From Pseudoalteromonas luteoviolacea (GTDB lineage: Bacteria; Pseudomonadota; Gammaproteobacteria; Enterobacterales; Alteromonadaceae): DNA of 64,000 nt. The stretch spans positions 4,068,501 through 4,132,500 of the forward strand of contig NZ_CP015411.1 in the NCBI RefSeq assembly GCF_001750165.1. Direction: 5' to 3'. Every line of letters starts with the position of its first letter. Within the stretch, counting starts at the first letter, position 1. Positions 27,532 through 35,887 of this stretch are shown one piece after another. The notes below the pieces were generated by a model. That model searched no databases. It worked only from the letters and a program-made list of their open reading frames with translations, and was not told where the DNA came from. The position numbers and the translations under genes were made by a program.

Positions 27532-28263
27532 TTAAATTGAGCGGCGAAAGTTATCAAGTATGATACCCGTGGCCATCGCCACATTCAGTGACTCTGCTTG
27601 TCCATACGCGGGGATCGTAATAGGTTGGTTAACGTACTGCCCCGCTTGCTCGCGGATCCCGTGTGATTCGCTGCCCATCACCAACACACCTTGAGCTGAG
27701 AATGGTGTTTTATGCACGCTTTGTCCATCTAGATAAGCGCCATAAATCGGCCCATCATACTGACTTAAAAACTGAGTTAAATCAGTTCTAACCACATTCA
27801 CTCTAACAAATGAGCCCATAGTGGCGCTGATCACTTTTGGATTTAAGTGATCCGCACAATCTTCACTGACCACAACTTGCTTAAGTCCATACCAATCTGC
27901 CAAACGAATAATCGTACCAAGATTGCCCGGATCAGATACCCCATCAAGTGCTAAAATAAGACCACTTTTATCAATCTCTTTCTCTTTGGGGATTGGCACG
28001 ATGGCAAGCGCTGCATTATTGCTTACTAAGGTACTCACCTTACTGAGTGATTGCTCGTCACACTCAGTTATTGGACACTGCTTTAAGGCTGCATGATGCG
28101 CACTGATAAACTGTGGCGTGGCAAATATCTGCTGTACTTCAACACCGGCTTGCAATAATTCCAAGACATTTTTTTCACCTTGAACAAGATATAAACCATG
28201 TTGTTTACGGTATTTTTTTTGTGCCAGAGCGCGAACAAGTTTTTGTTGATTTTTAGACAGCAT
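27532..28263 (-). CDS. TrmH/SpoU-family RNA 2'-O-methyltransferase
   Basis: This 243 aa enzyme is predicted to methylate a ribose in rRNA or tRNA. The N-terminal substrate-binding domain (MLSKNQQKLVRALAQKKYRK onward) is followed by the knotted SpoU methyltransferase domain. Its motifs are ALDGVSDPGNLGTIIRLADW, VMGSESHGI and SLNVAMATGIILD. The exact target nucleotide cannot be assigned. I chose the ATG at 28263, which has a GAGG ribosome site. An in-frame GTG at 28269 is the alternative. Confidence 0.88.
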   Translation of the reverse strand: MLSKNQQKLVRALAQKKYRKQHGLYLVQGEKNVLELLQAGVEVQQIFATPQFISAHHAALKQCPITECDEQSLSKVSTLVSNNAALAIVPIPKEKEIDKSGLILALDGVSDPGNLGTIIRLADWYGLKQVVVSEDCADHLNPKVISATMGSFVRVNVVRTDLTQFLSQYDGPIYGAYLDGQSVHKTPFSAQGVLVMGSESHGIREQAGQYVNQPITIPAYGQAESLNVAMATGIILDNFRRSI

Positions 28264-28479
28264 ACACACCTCATTTGGTTAAGGAGCGAAGTATATACAC
28301 AATATAGAATAAAAGGCAGTGTAATTGCCCAGAGCTAGGCAGGATGCGCTACAAATTAAGCAAAATAATCGCATGCAGCTTACTTTGCACTCATTCAAAA
28401 GAGTGATTACAATAGCGGCACAATTTAAATGTGATACTGTTTGATATCACCCCGACCAATCCCTAGTTGAGACGCAGTT

Positions 28480-28773
28480 ATGTCCGCAGAGCTTCACATA
28501 ATTCTTTTGAATGTTGCCATCTTATTTATTGCTTATTTTGCGATATATCCAACATATGCGGGAAATGACTTTAAAAAAATCTCTACTCAAGACTTTATTG
28601 CCTCAATGGTCTCTTTGGGTATTGCAGGGTCGGTTTATTTTGCAACAGGCGTTGAATTTACCTTATTCTTTTTTGAGGTAAGCTGGGCGTGGTTTACCTT
28701 AGTGAGCTTCACCATCATCGAACTGCCATTATTTTATTGGTATGCCAAACGCCATAATGTCAAACTCCCTTAA
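28480..28773 (+). CDS. Small membrane protein of unknown function
   Basis: This 97 aa protein has three hydrophobic helices (about 7-24, 42-62 and 66-86) and a short basic C-terminus. I do not recognise the family. It begins with ATG, and its reading frame ends 31 bases before a strong hairpin. It stands alone between two minus-strand genes. Confidence 0.6.
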   Translation: MSAELHIILLNVAILFIAYFAIYPTYAGNDFKKISTQDFIASMVSLGIAGSVYFATGVEFTLFFFEVSWAWFTLVSFTIIELPLFYWYAKRHNVKLP

Positions 28774-28799
28774 GCTGTAAAAAACACTAAAAAGACATT

Positions 28800-28824
28800 A
28801 AAAAAGGCATCATATAGATGCCTT
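28800..28824 (-). terminator. Intrinsic terminator of the CBS-like gene
   Basis: AAGGCATC and GATGCCTT (28804-28811 and 28817-28824) form an eight-base-pair stem. On the minus strand it is followed by six T residues (28800-28805 region). It probably also helps end the converging gene at 28480-28773. Confidence 0.85.
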
Positions 28825-28856
28825 GGCTTTAATTTACATTAACTTTGGGGGAACTG

Positions 28857-29444
28857 TTACATTTCTTTGTTATGTAGTATTTGTGCAACTACATCTTTAA
28901 AATCATGACTCGCTTTCAACGTTGAAATCACACCGTTACTACGTTTAACAAGATCAATAATATCAAAATAGCCCACCGCTTTTTTCTGGCTATTTTGCAC
29001 AAATAAATAGGATAACCCATCCGCTTCAATCGTTGCTTTGATGTCACCAACAAGTGCGTTAACCACCTGTGCAGTCGAGATTTGGCGTAGTGAAGCAATA
29101 GGTACCATCATGTCAGAAACCACCAGCTCACTGCGACTTACCCCCATTTTTTGTGCTTTTTCTAAAACGTTACGACTGCCTAGCTGAGCTAATGCGATTA
29201 ACCCAACAGGCTCATTGGCGGAGTTCATAACTAATGCCACTGACTGATGCGTTTTATTTAAAACCAGAGTTGCATCGTCCAAACACGCATCGACATCGAT
29301 GTGTATCGCTGGCAATGGACGTAAAAACTGCTCTGCTGGCAGCTGTTCAAATGTTTTTGTATTGGTTGTGACGACATTGAATGTATTGTTAATAACAGCG
29401 CCATTATCAACGGCTGCTGTTTTTAATGCATGATAAAAACTCAT
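28857..29444 (-). CDS. CBS-domain-like protein
   Basis: This 195 aa soluble protein has two weakly repeated halves resembling a CBS pair (VALVMNSANEPVGLIALAQL, then VSDMMVPIASLRQI ... YLFVQNSQKKAVGYFDIIDLV). CBS pairs usually sense adenosyl ligands, but none can be named here. I chose the ATG at 29444, six bases after a GAGG ribosome site. A GTG four codons upstream is also in frame. It ends at a strong terminator and appears monocistronic. Confidence 0.6.
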   Translation of the reverse strand: MSFYHALKTAAVDNGAVINNTFNVVTTNTKTFEQLPAEQFLRPLPAIHIDVDACLDDATLVLNKTHQSVALVMNSANEPVGLIALAQLGSRNVLEKAQKMGVSRSELVVSDMMVPIASLRQISTAQVVNALVGDIKATIEADGLSYLFVQNSQKKAVGYFDIIDLVKRSNGVISTLKASHDFKDVVAQILHNKEM

Positions 29445-29496
29445 GATCCACCTCACGACGATTAATTAGAATTAATAATGTTGTTTTACAAGGGGA

Positions 29497-29769
29497 TTAA
29501 TGAGCAGGGGGGGCGCGAATTTGAGTACTGTGTGGCTGTGAGTGAAAGGTGGCAGAAAAAACAAGCCCGATCTGTTCAGCATCATAGTGGGTACTTTTTG
29601 ATGCTACAAACGGCACAGCTTCATCAAAATCGATATCCAAGTACTGAATATCTAAATCTGCAATAAGCTCTACAACTTGCTGCCTTTCTTCTGCTGCATG
29701 CGCTCCCGCCGCCGTTACACAAAGCAACGTCGCTAAGCTGACTGCAAACAAAAGGTGAAAGACACGCAT
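29497..29769 (-). CDS. Small secreted protein of unknown function
   Basis: The 90 aa protein has a clear Sec signal peptide (MRVFHLLFAVSLATLLCVTA, cleavage probably after the AHA near residue 25). An acidic mature part follows, with a YLDIDFDEAVPFV segment. I do not recognise the family. It lies 52 bases upstream of the CBS-like gene on the same strand. Confidence 0.55.
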   Translation of the reverse strand: MRVFHLLFAVSLATLLCVTAAGAHAAEERQQVVELIADLDIQYLDIDFDEAVPFVASKSTHYDAEQIGLVFSATFHSQPHSTQIRAPPAH

Positions 29770-30000
29770 GCTGTTTTTTCTCCAAAAGAATATATTAATT
29801 AGTGTATGGACTCACCTAATCGTTTACAAGGGGTAAACGGTTAATATGTACCTAAGATAATTGTAAGATAGTGTGACATAAGTTCACGCTCCCAAGAATA
29901 TCAAGCCTTTGGCACAAAGCCATGGCATAAAAAAATCACGCACGAAAGTAACAATACCGATTATAATAAGCGTTAACTGTTCCCAATTTAGAGTTTATTT

Positions 30001-30726
30001 ATGCAAATTACCAAAGGGATGGAGTACTTTATCGCTGGCTTCTCAATGCTTGGCCAAAAAGGGTTAAAACGATTCGTTTTTATTCCTCTTTTGATCAATA
30101 TTGTTTTATTCGGCGGCTCACTATTTTTCTTATTCGACTGGTTAACACAAGGGTTTAACTACTTGAGTACCGCCTTGCCAAGCTGGCTCAGTTGGCTCGA
30201 ATGGTTACTTTGGCCACTGGCAATTTTAATTATATTATTTAGCTACAGCATGGTCTTTACGGTGATTACTAATTTTATCGCTGCGCCCTTCAACGGATTA
30301 TTGTCTGAGAAAGTAGAACTACATCTAACAGGTCAGCCTATTAATGACGATGGCTTTGCAGATATCGTCAAAGATGTGCCACGTATGTTGGGCCGAGAGT
30401 GGACTAAACTCTGTTACTACCTGCCTCGCGCGATTATTTTCTTTTTAATGTTGTGGATGCTGCCGGTCATTGGACAAATTTTATGGATCCTCTTTACCTG
30501 CTGGATGTACAACGTACAGTATAATGATTACCCCTTTGATAATCACAAGATTAGCTTCACCCAAATGAAGCAAGATCTCAAAGGCCAACAAGGGCTTTCA
30601 TATGGGTTTGGGTTTGCTGTTTTTGTGCTCACAGCCATCCCATTTGTTAACTTGATTGTGATGCCAGCAGCAGTGTGCGGGGCAACCAAACTTTGGGTAG
30701 AAAATTATCGCGGTAACTACCGCTAA
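30001..30726 (+). CDS. cysZ: Sulfate transporter CysZ
   Basis: CysZ is an inner-membrane protein that takes up sulfate for cysteine synthesis. The 241 aa length and pattern fit the family: an N-terminal GMEYFIAGFSMLGQKGLKRFVFIPLLIN segment (written here as one motif of two parts, GMEYFIAGFSML and GLKRFVFIPLLIN), paired membrane hairpins, and a conserved central region DVPRMLGREWTKLCYYLPRA. No cys genes lie nearby. Confidence 0.92.
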   Translation: MQITKGMEYFIAGFSMLGQKGLKRFVFIPLLINIVLFGGSLFFLFDWLTQGFNYLSTALPSWLSWLEWLLWPLAILIILFSYSMVFTVITNFIAAPFNGLLSEKVELHLTGQPINDDGFADIVKDVPRMLGREWTKLCYYLPRAIIFFLMLWMLPVIGQILWILFTCWMYNVQYNDYPFDNHKISFTQMKQDLKGQQGLSYGFGFAVFVLTAIPFVNLIVMPAAVCGATKLWVENYRGNYR

Positions 30727-30790
30727 TAGCTCATACAAACGTCATAATTCATACCGATAATAGTTAAAAAAACAACCTTACTTGGACGTT

Positions 30791-32005
30791 ATGCAAATTT
30801 TAACTACTATCGTACTTACCATGGCACTGCTGTGCAGTGCCTATTCACACGCCACTGCTCAGCTGGGTCCTCGACCTTTTTATTTAGTCGATCAAATGGC
30901 CCCTAGCACTTTAAAAACAAAACTATCACGCTGTATGAATAGGCCCGTATTTAAAAGTGATTTTTCTATTGGCCACCGTGGTGCGCCAACACAATTCCCT
31001 GAGCATACAAAAGAGTCATATCTGGCAGCTGCGCGAATGGGAGCGGGTATCCTCGAGTGTGATGTCACATTTACCAAAGATAAAGAACTCGTTTGCCGTC
31101 ATGCACAGTGTGACTTACACACCAGTACCGACATTTTGCTGCGTCCAGAACTTGCCGCTAAATGTAGCCAACCTTTCACACCTGCAGACATGAAAACGGG
31201 CACACCTGCGAGCGCGAAATGCTGTACATCAGATTTAACGCTTGATGAATTCATGCAACTTAAGGGCAAAATGGATGGCGCCAACCCTAACGCACAATCG
31301 CCTCAAGAGTACGTTAAAGGAACTGCCAATTGGCGAACTGACTTATATTCTGCTTCAGGGACTTTAATGACGCACGCGCAAAGTATTGAGTTGTTTAAGT
31401 CTTTGCGTGTCAAAATGACACCAGAATTAAAAGCCCCAGCGGTCGATATGCCATTTAACGGTATGACTCAAGAAGATTATGCACAGAAGATGATCAATGA
31501 GTATCGCTCGGCAGGCGTATCTCCTCGTAAAGTGTTCCCTCAATCATTCAACATTGAAGATGTACAATATTGGCGACATCAAACTCGCTTTGGTAGACAA
31601 GGAGTGTATCTAGATGGACGCTACCGTGACGAAAATTTTGATCCCAATAGCCCTCAGAGCTGGCAGCCAAGTATGGATGAAATAAAAGCCAGTGGAGTGA
31701 ATATTGTCGCACCGCCACTGTGGGTGTTATTGACCTTAGATGAAACAGGTAAGCTCGTCCCCTCACAGTATGCAAAAGCAGCTAACGCGGCAAATTTGGA
31801 TATTATTACTTGGACACTTGAACGTTCAGGTTTAATTTCTCAAAACGGGGGATGGTATTACCAAGGGATCAATGACGCTATCAAAAATGAAGGCGACGTC
31901 TATACCGTATTGGATGTGCTGGCAAAACAAGTGGGCGTAAAGGGCGTCTTTAGCGACTGGCCTGCAACCACTACCTTTTATGCAAACTGCATGAACCTGT
32001 ATTAA
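30791..32005 (+). CDS. Secreted glycerophosphodiester phosphodiesterase family protein
   Basis: This 404 aa enzyme is predicted to hydrolyse glycerophosphodiesters to an alcohol and glycerol 3-phosphate outside the cytoplasm. A signal peptide (MQILTTIVLTMALLCSAYSH, cleavage near residue 24) precedes the GDPD barrel. Catalytic elements are SIGHRGAPTQFPEHTKESY, with the His-Arg and Glu of the active site, and GAGILECDVTF for metal binding. Several cysteines (for example SAKCCTSD) suggest disulfides. I chose the ATG at 30791, since the TTG at 30782 would only lengthen the signal peptide. The gene ends at a shared hairpin with the converging peptide gene. Confidence 0.88.
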   Translation: MQILTTIVLTMALLCSAYSHATAQLGPRPFYLVDQMAPSTLKTKLSRCMNRPVFKSDFSIGHRGAPTQFPEHTKESYLAAARMGAGILECDVTFTKDKELVCRHAQCDLHTSTDILLRPELAAKCSQPFTPADMKTGTPASAKCCTSDLTLDEFMQLKGKMDGANPNAQSPQEYVKGTANWRTDLYSASGTLMTHAQSIELFKSLRVKMTPELKAPAVDMPFNGMTQEDYAQKMINEYRSAGVSPRKVFPQSFNIEDVQYWRHQTRFGRQGVYLDGRYRDENFDPNSPQSWQPSMDEIKASGVNIVAPPLWVLLTLDETGKLVPSQYAKAANAANLDIITWTLERSGLISQNGGWYYQGINDAIKNEGDVYTVLDVLAKQVGVKGVFSDWPATTTFYANCMNLY

Positions 32006-32016
32006 ACCCTTTTAAT

Positions 32017-32044
32017 GTGATGTGCAATATACTTTGCACATCAC
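32017..32044. terminator. Bidirectional hairpin between the phosphodiesterase and leader-peptide genes
   Basis: GTGATGTGCAA (32017-32027) pairs with TTGCACATCAC (32034-32044), an 11-bp perfect stem with a six-base loop. It sits between two converging genes and probably terminates both. Confidence 0.65.
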
Positions 32045-32058
32045 ACCTTATAACATGC

Positions 32059-32328
32059 TTAGAAATACTTGCTCGTACCAATCGTGCCCGGGCCTGTAAT
32101 TGGCCCTGTGATAGTTCCTGGATTCGTGATTGTGCCAGTATAAGGACCATCAGGATCAGTTGGACCTGTCTGAATAATCGTGCCATGTGGCGTGACAGTG
32201 CCGATATGATCGCCTCCCACATTGACATAAGCACCATTTGCACCACCAATGTGATTGGTCATCTTTGATGGAATAACAGCAGCATCTTGAGAAAGCGCCT
32301 TTAATTTACGTTTTTTAAGATTTAACAT
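32059..32328 (-). CDS. Putative RiPP precursor with double-glycine leader
   Basis: This 89 aa peptide has a basic, amphipathic leader (MLNLKKRKLKALSQDAAVIP onward) ending in a Gly-Gly at 28-29. That matches double-glycine leaders of ribosomal peptide precursors, and I recall similar lone peptides in Pseudoalteromonas. The 60-residue remainder has no cysteine but contains 13 threonines, with repeated GTIT, GPIT and GTI units rich in Gly and Pro. A strong AGGAG site lies six bases before the ATG. The gene follows the flavoenzyme on the same strand, but that gene has its own terminator at 32489-32525, so co-transcription is not assured. No dedicated peptidase-transporter is visible. It could instead be a small structural peptide. 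Confidence 0.55.
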   Translation of the reverse strand: MLNLKKRKLKALSQDAAVIPSKMTNHIGGANGAYVNVGGDHIGTVTPHGTIIQTGPTDPDGPYTGTITNPGTITGPITGPGTIGTSKYF

Positions 32329-32488
32329 TTTAAGCTCCTAATTAAAATCATCCCAAATACTACGAACCGATTAAAATTCAGCAACTTATAAAACCCTATA
32401 AAAATAAAAAATTACACCTCATAATAAAAGTGCTCATTTTTTAGCATGTTAATATTCTAATAAAAATCAAATAATTAGAATTTAATAA

Positions 32489-32525
32489 CAAAAAATAAGG
32501 CAAATATTCAGCGCTATTTGCCTTA
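32489..32525 (-). terminator. Intrinsic terminator of the flavoenzyme gene
   Basis: On the minus strand TAAGGCAAATA and TATTTGCCTTA (32515-32525 and 32496-32506) form an 11-bp stem followed by a run of T residues. The intergenic space up to the peptide gene at 32328 is AT-rich and must hold that gene's promoter. Confidence 0.88.
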
Positions 32526-32546
32526 CTTATGATAAGAAAAGAGAGT

Positions 32547-34175
32547 TTACACTTCGATGGATTGTCCGTGATTTAAACGATCAGCAGGATCTAATAAACG
32601 TTTTACTTTTTGTAGCCTAGGGTAATTACCTTTGTAATATAGATATTGCCAATTCGCTATGTCCATATCCGCATAATTCACATAACACCCATCCATTACA
32701 CCGTCTGGCACAGGCCCTTCTTTGCCATACATTTTATGATAAAAATGATTCATCCACTCTAAATGATATGGATCTTGGCTGGGATCAAACCAATAAGTTT
32801 GATATTGCAGCTTCATCACAGAGCTTCGATGAGATACCGCCGTGTCTTCAGGTGACAGCGCATTAATTTGACCACCGTAAGATGATAGCTGCAATGTACC
32901 GCTTGGATTTAAGTAGTCACCATGGCGCAGTTCATCCCACAAAGTACGGATCTGCGCTTCAGGAAAAGGCTTATTCATATAGGCTGACTTGTTTTTACCG
33001 CGCGCACCTATCAGTGGCCCCGCCGCGTATTGTGTACCATACCACCAAGGCAAACTAAAATAACTGCCCGGAGGTGTGGGTCTGGGTGGTGCATCCTCTT
33101 GACTCTGTATACCCATATGATCTGATGTACGCAATCCAAGTTTAGCTTGGGCTAATTGCGCCGCAGAGAAAATAGCATCCAAAAATTCATCTATTAATCC
33201 AGGATCACCCGCACAGAATAATTGCAAGCGTATACTGCCCCCACCGCCAACCGATTTTGGCATAGACATAGAAGTATGTAGCGCATTGAATCGGCTCTTA
33301 GGGCCATTATTTTGGGTCCAAAACTCACCATAATTGTTAATTAAAGCTGCAAATTGAGGATAGTCTAAACTGGCCCATGGCAACGACACTTCTTGTGTAT
33401 GTATAAAAGCAGGTACATCTGGCAAGTCTTTGAAAAAATATTTAGTAACAATACCAAAATTACCACCACCGCCGCCTTGGTGCGCCCAAATAATTTCATC
33501 CGCCTGAGCAGATTGACCTTTGAAATATTTGCGCGGGTAAGTTGCCTGTCCACCCCATTCATTAAATGCCACCAATTCGACACCAGCTAAATAATCGCTC
33601 GACAAACCATACTGACGAGAGTGTATGCCAAATCCACCACCACAGACATGACCACCAACGCCAACACCAAAACATGACCCTGCTGGAATTATCTTGCCAA
33701 ACTCTTTAAATAAGGTTTTATAGGTGTGGCCTAAATTAGCCCCCGCTTCCACCACATAATAATCACCATCTTTATAAATGCGATCCATATTACTGATGTC
33801 GATTACCACCCCATTATCGTTATCAACAAATCCTTCATAACAGTGCCCACCAGCACGCACGGTAATGCGTTTACCCTGCGTGATTGCATCACGGGCAGCC
33901 ATGTATACTTCATGGGCTGAGCTACAGGCTCCTATGTAGGTCGGTTGACTTAAAAAGCGCATATTTGATCCCAGCAACATAGAGATATAACGCGGATCAT
34001 TACCGAATACTTTATGATATTGACCATACTCCCCACGGGCCTCTGCAGAGGTGGATTGCAACGCCAAAGGTGCTGCCCCAACCACCCCTCCAACCGCCAG
34101 TGACTTTTTCAAAAAGCTACGGCGAGATGTTTGCTCTGTTGATGGTAAAACCAACTTTTGTTCTTTATTATCCAT
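32547..34175 (-). CDS. Tat-exported FAD-dependent oxidase, berberine-bridge-enzyme type
   Basis: This 542 aa oxidoreductase starts with a twin-arginine signal (SRRSFLKKSLAVGGVVGAAP, arginines 18-19). An FAD-binding PCMH domain follows (about 70-260). RAGGH with His111 and GVGVGGHVCGGGFG with Cys178 match the two positions that bind FAD covalently in bicovalent flavoenzymes. The C-terminal BBE signature YVNYADMDIANWQYLYYKGN is present. Known relatives oxidise sugars, alkaloids or monolignols, and the substrate here is unknown. I chose the ATG at 34175, which has an AAGGA ribosome site. A start 36 bases upstream would put 12 extra residues before the signal. Confidence 0.88.
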   Translation of the reverse strand: MDNKEQKLVLPSTEQTSRRSFLKKSLAVGGVVGAAPLALQSTSAEARGEYGQYHKVFGNDPRYISMLLGSNMRFLSQPTYIGACSSAHEVYMAARDAITQGKRITVRAGGHCYEGFVDNDNGVVIDISNMDRIYKDGDYYVVEAGANLGHTYKTLFKEFGKIIPAGSCFGVGVGGHVCGGGFGIHSRQYGLSSDYLAGVELVAFNEWGGQATYPRKYFKGQSAQADEIIWAHQGGGGGNFGIVTKYFFKDLPDVPAFIHTQEVSLPWASLDYPQFAALINNYGEFWTQNNGPKSRFNALHTSMSMPKSVGGGGSIRLQLFCAGDPGLIDEFLDAIFSAAQLAQAKLGLRTSDHMGIQSQEDAPPRPTPPGSYFSLPWWYGTQYAAGPLIGARGKNKSAYMNKPFPEAQIRTLWDELRHGDYLNPSGTLQLSSYGGQINALSPEDTAVSHRSSVMKLQYQTYWFDPSQDPYHLEWMNHFYHKMYGKEGPVPDGVMDGCYVNYADMDIANWQYLYYKGNYPRLQKVKRLLDPADRLNHGQSIEV

Positions 34176-34235
34176 AGTACTGTCCTTACATGTTATTGTT
34201 ATTGGCCACACGGCGTCCTGCCACTATCCAAACCC

Positions 34236-34260
34236 GACACGCTCCGGCATGCGACGTGTC
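34236..34260. repeat. Short inverted repeat upstream of the flavoenzyme
   Basis: GACACG (34236-34241) and CGTGTC (34255-34260) are complementary with a GC-rich centre, about 60 bases before the start codon. It is a possible operator. The evidence is only symmetry and position. Confidence 0.25.
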
Positions 34261-34646
34261 CAATGTAGCAATAAACAAAACAAGAATTGTATATAAATTA
34301 GACTAAAGACGTAGAGTGAAAAATTAACGACAAATAAAATAGCCCTTAACTTAAGGGGTCCATAATGATAGTAAGTACAAACAATCAGTATGTATCAAAA
34401 TATTTCATACTTTCTTTAACTTGGAGATGTGCTCTACTATTCAAAATCTAACCAGAAATAAAATATGTGACCTGTAGCGAAGTAATGAACGCTATCGCAA
34501 AGATAAAAAAGCCAGTCCATTATCAGAAGCTATCGGCACGGTTAGATTAAAGTTTCGTAAGCATCTATGAGAAAAAGCGACCTTCATAAAGGTGGAAGAG
34601 TTTTATTAAAAGGAATTCATAAAAATTTAAGGTGCATCTACAACCT

Positions 34647-34675
34647 AAAAAAAAGGCTTAGCATAAAGCTAAGCC
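34647..34675 (-). terminator. Strong intrinsic terminator closing the Rhs-lipase locus
   Basis: On the minus strand GGCTTAGC pairs with GCTAAGCC around a five-base loop, followed by eight T residues (34654-34647). It lies just after the stop of the small secreted protein at 34694. Confidence 0.92.
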
Positions 34676-34693
34676 CGTTTATAACATTGATAA

Positions 34694-34993
34694 TTAAATA
34701 GCTATATCAATATAATTAATCAAAGGCTCTGTCGAGGCACAACTTTTATTTTCTTGAAACTCTATCGCTACTTTCTTATTCGATGCTGCGGCCATCATCG
34801 CTACTGAAAACATAGATTTATAATAATCGTTAGACAAGTAAATACGAGCATACTTGCTGCACCCTTCAAATAATACATAAGCAACACTAGGTCTCACCCT
34901 AATGTTTTTAATTTCCGTACTCGGTTTAGCGTTATAAGCCAGTGACGCTTCACTACAGAGAAGTAAGAAGCAAAGAGCGATCATTTTTTTCAT
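34694..34993 (-). CDS. Small secreted protein, related to the one at 43084
   Basis: This 99 aa protein has a signal peptide (MKKMIALCFLLLCSEASLAY) and an ~80-residue mature part with two cysteines. Its pattern is a beta-rich N-terminal half, then YKSMFSVAMMAAASNKKVAI, then a cysteine and a final INYIDIAI strand. This aligns by eye with the small protein at 43084-43434 (MQSMLLTAIAANLPIGLSF, cysteine, VEVKVV). The function is unknown. A similarity to small B-subunit-like folds is only a guess. It is the last gene before the strong terminator, 141 bases after the ankyrin lipoprotein gene. Confidence 0.6.
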   Translation of the reverse strand: MKKMIALCFLLLCSEASLAYNAKPSTEIKNIRVRPSVAYVLFEGCSKYARIYLSNDYYKSMFSVAMMAAASNKKVAIEFQENKSCASTEPLINYIDIAI

Positions 34994-35070
34994 TTTTTAT
35001 ACCCTCAAATTATTCATTTTTTTAAAAGTTAAAGTTTATTATAAAAATAAAAGTAAAATTATATCACCAT

Positions 35071-35145
35071 CTAAGATTAAATTATTAATCATCATCTAAG
35101 ATTAAATTATTAATCATCATCTAAGATTAAATTGTTAATCATCAT
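35071..35145. repeat. Three tandem 25-bp repeats at the end of the ankyrin gene
   Basis: Units start at 35071, 35096 and 35121 (CTAAGATTAAATTATTAATC plus five bases), with one difference in the third copy. The last copy includes the stop codon of the ankyrin lipoprotein gene. Confidence 0.9.
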
Positions 35146-35887
35146 TGCATTTAGCAGCATCCGCCAAACGTTGATAATATTTTTCAATCTCCAACTGTGC
35201 AGAGTGCGTTAACTCATGCTTGCGCTCAATGGCTCTATTTAGCTGGAAACACGCATCTCCTACATTGGACAGAGGATTCAAATTTATATCGGCCCCATTC
35301 TCCAATAACTTCCACGCCATAAAAAACCGATAAGAGCCAAGCGCTCTGACAATAGGCGTTCCTCCAGAGTTATCAACATTGTTGACATCAAATCCTTTGC
35401 TCAGAGCTAACAAAAACGCCTCGTTCGTATCTGAGCTAATGATTTTATAGACAGGTGTTCTACCTAGTGCATTCCTTTTATTAAAATCAGCACCATGCTC
35501 AGCTGCGGGTCGTAAGTATTCAATCCCTATCCAGCTTGCCAGAAACGTAACATTATCACCCCTTTCACCGTATGGAATATTGGGATCTGCGCCCGCTTCA
35601 AGTAACCTTGTGTAGGTATCAAGCTGCCTGCCTTTTATAGCAAAGTACAAAGGCGTAAACCCTGTTTCCCCTTGACAGTTCACTTGATGATTTGGCGTCG
35701 CAAGCAACGTATTTAAACGTTTTAAATTTCCATTTAATGCTGCACGGGCAAGCCTTAAGCACACTTGGTCCGTATATTCTTGCTCAGGTAAAATACTATA
35801 AATACCGCCTGTTACTGCATGACCAAGTTGTAAACAACCGGTCAGCAGGAACATTGGCGCAACCATCGCTAGTCGGAATAGTCGCAA
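35135..35887 (-). CDS. Ankyrin-repeat lipoprotein, candidate immunity protein
   Basis: This 250 aa protein has a lipoprotein signal with lipobox LTGC (lipidated Cys18; the next residue is Leu, so outer-membrane targeting is expected). Ankyrin repeats span about residues 50-215 (TPLYFAIKGRQLDTYTRLLEAGADPN; TPIVRALGS...KLLENGADIN, quoted in part). Its start codon overlaps the 3' end of the Rhs-lipase gene by 19 bases, so translation is coupled. Lipase effectors in other systems often have exported or lipoprotein partners made of ankyrin or Sel1 repeats. By position I infer that this protein protects the producer from the lipase domain. Confidence 0.75.
   Translation of the reverse strand: MRLFRLAMVAPMFLLTGCLQLGHAVTGGIYSILPEQEYTDQVCLRLARAALNGNLKRLNTLLATPNHQVNCQGETGFTPLYFAIKGRQLDTYTRLLEAGADPNIPYGERGDNVTFLASWIGIEYLRPAAEHGADFNKRNALGRTPVYKIISSDTNEAFLLALSKGFDVNNVDNSGGTPIVRALGSYRFFMAWKLLENGADINLNPLSNVGDACFQLNRAIERKHELTHSAQLEIEKYYQRLADAAKCNDD

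Larger units (their letters stand above)
34176..34693. other. Gene-poor region between the flavoenzyme and the small secreted protein
   Basis: These 518 bases contain the inverted repeat and terminator listed separately. I see no credible gene in the remainder, which is AT-rich. Confidence 0.5.

Noticed and set aside
34379..34620. Possible transposase remnant between the flavoenzyme and the small secreted protein
   Set aside because: Short coding-like fragments are present, but I cannot match them to any insertion-sequence family and see no terminal inverted repeats.
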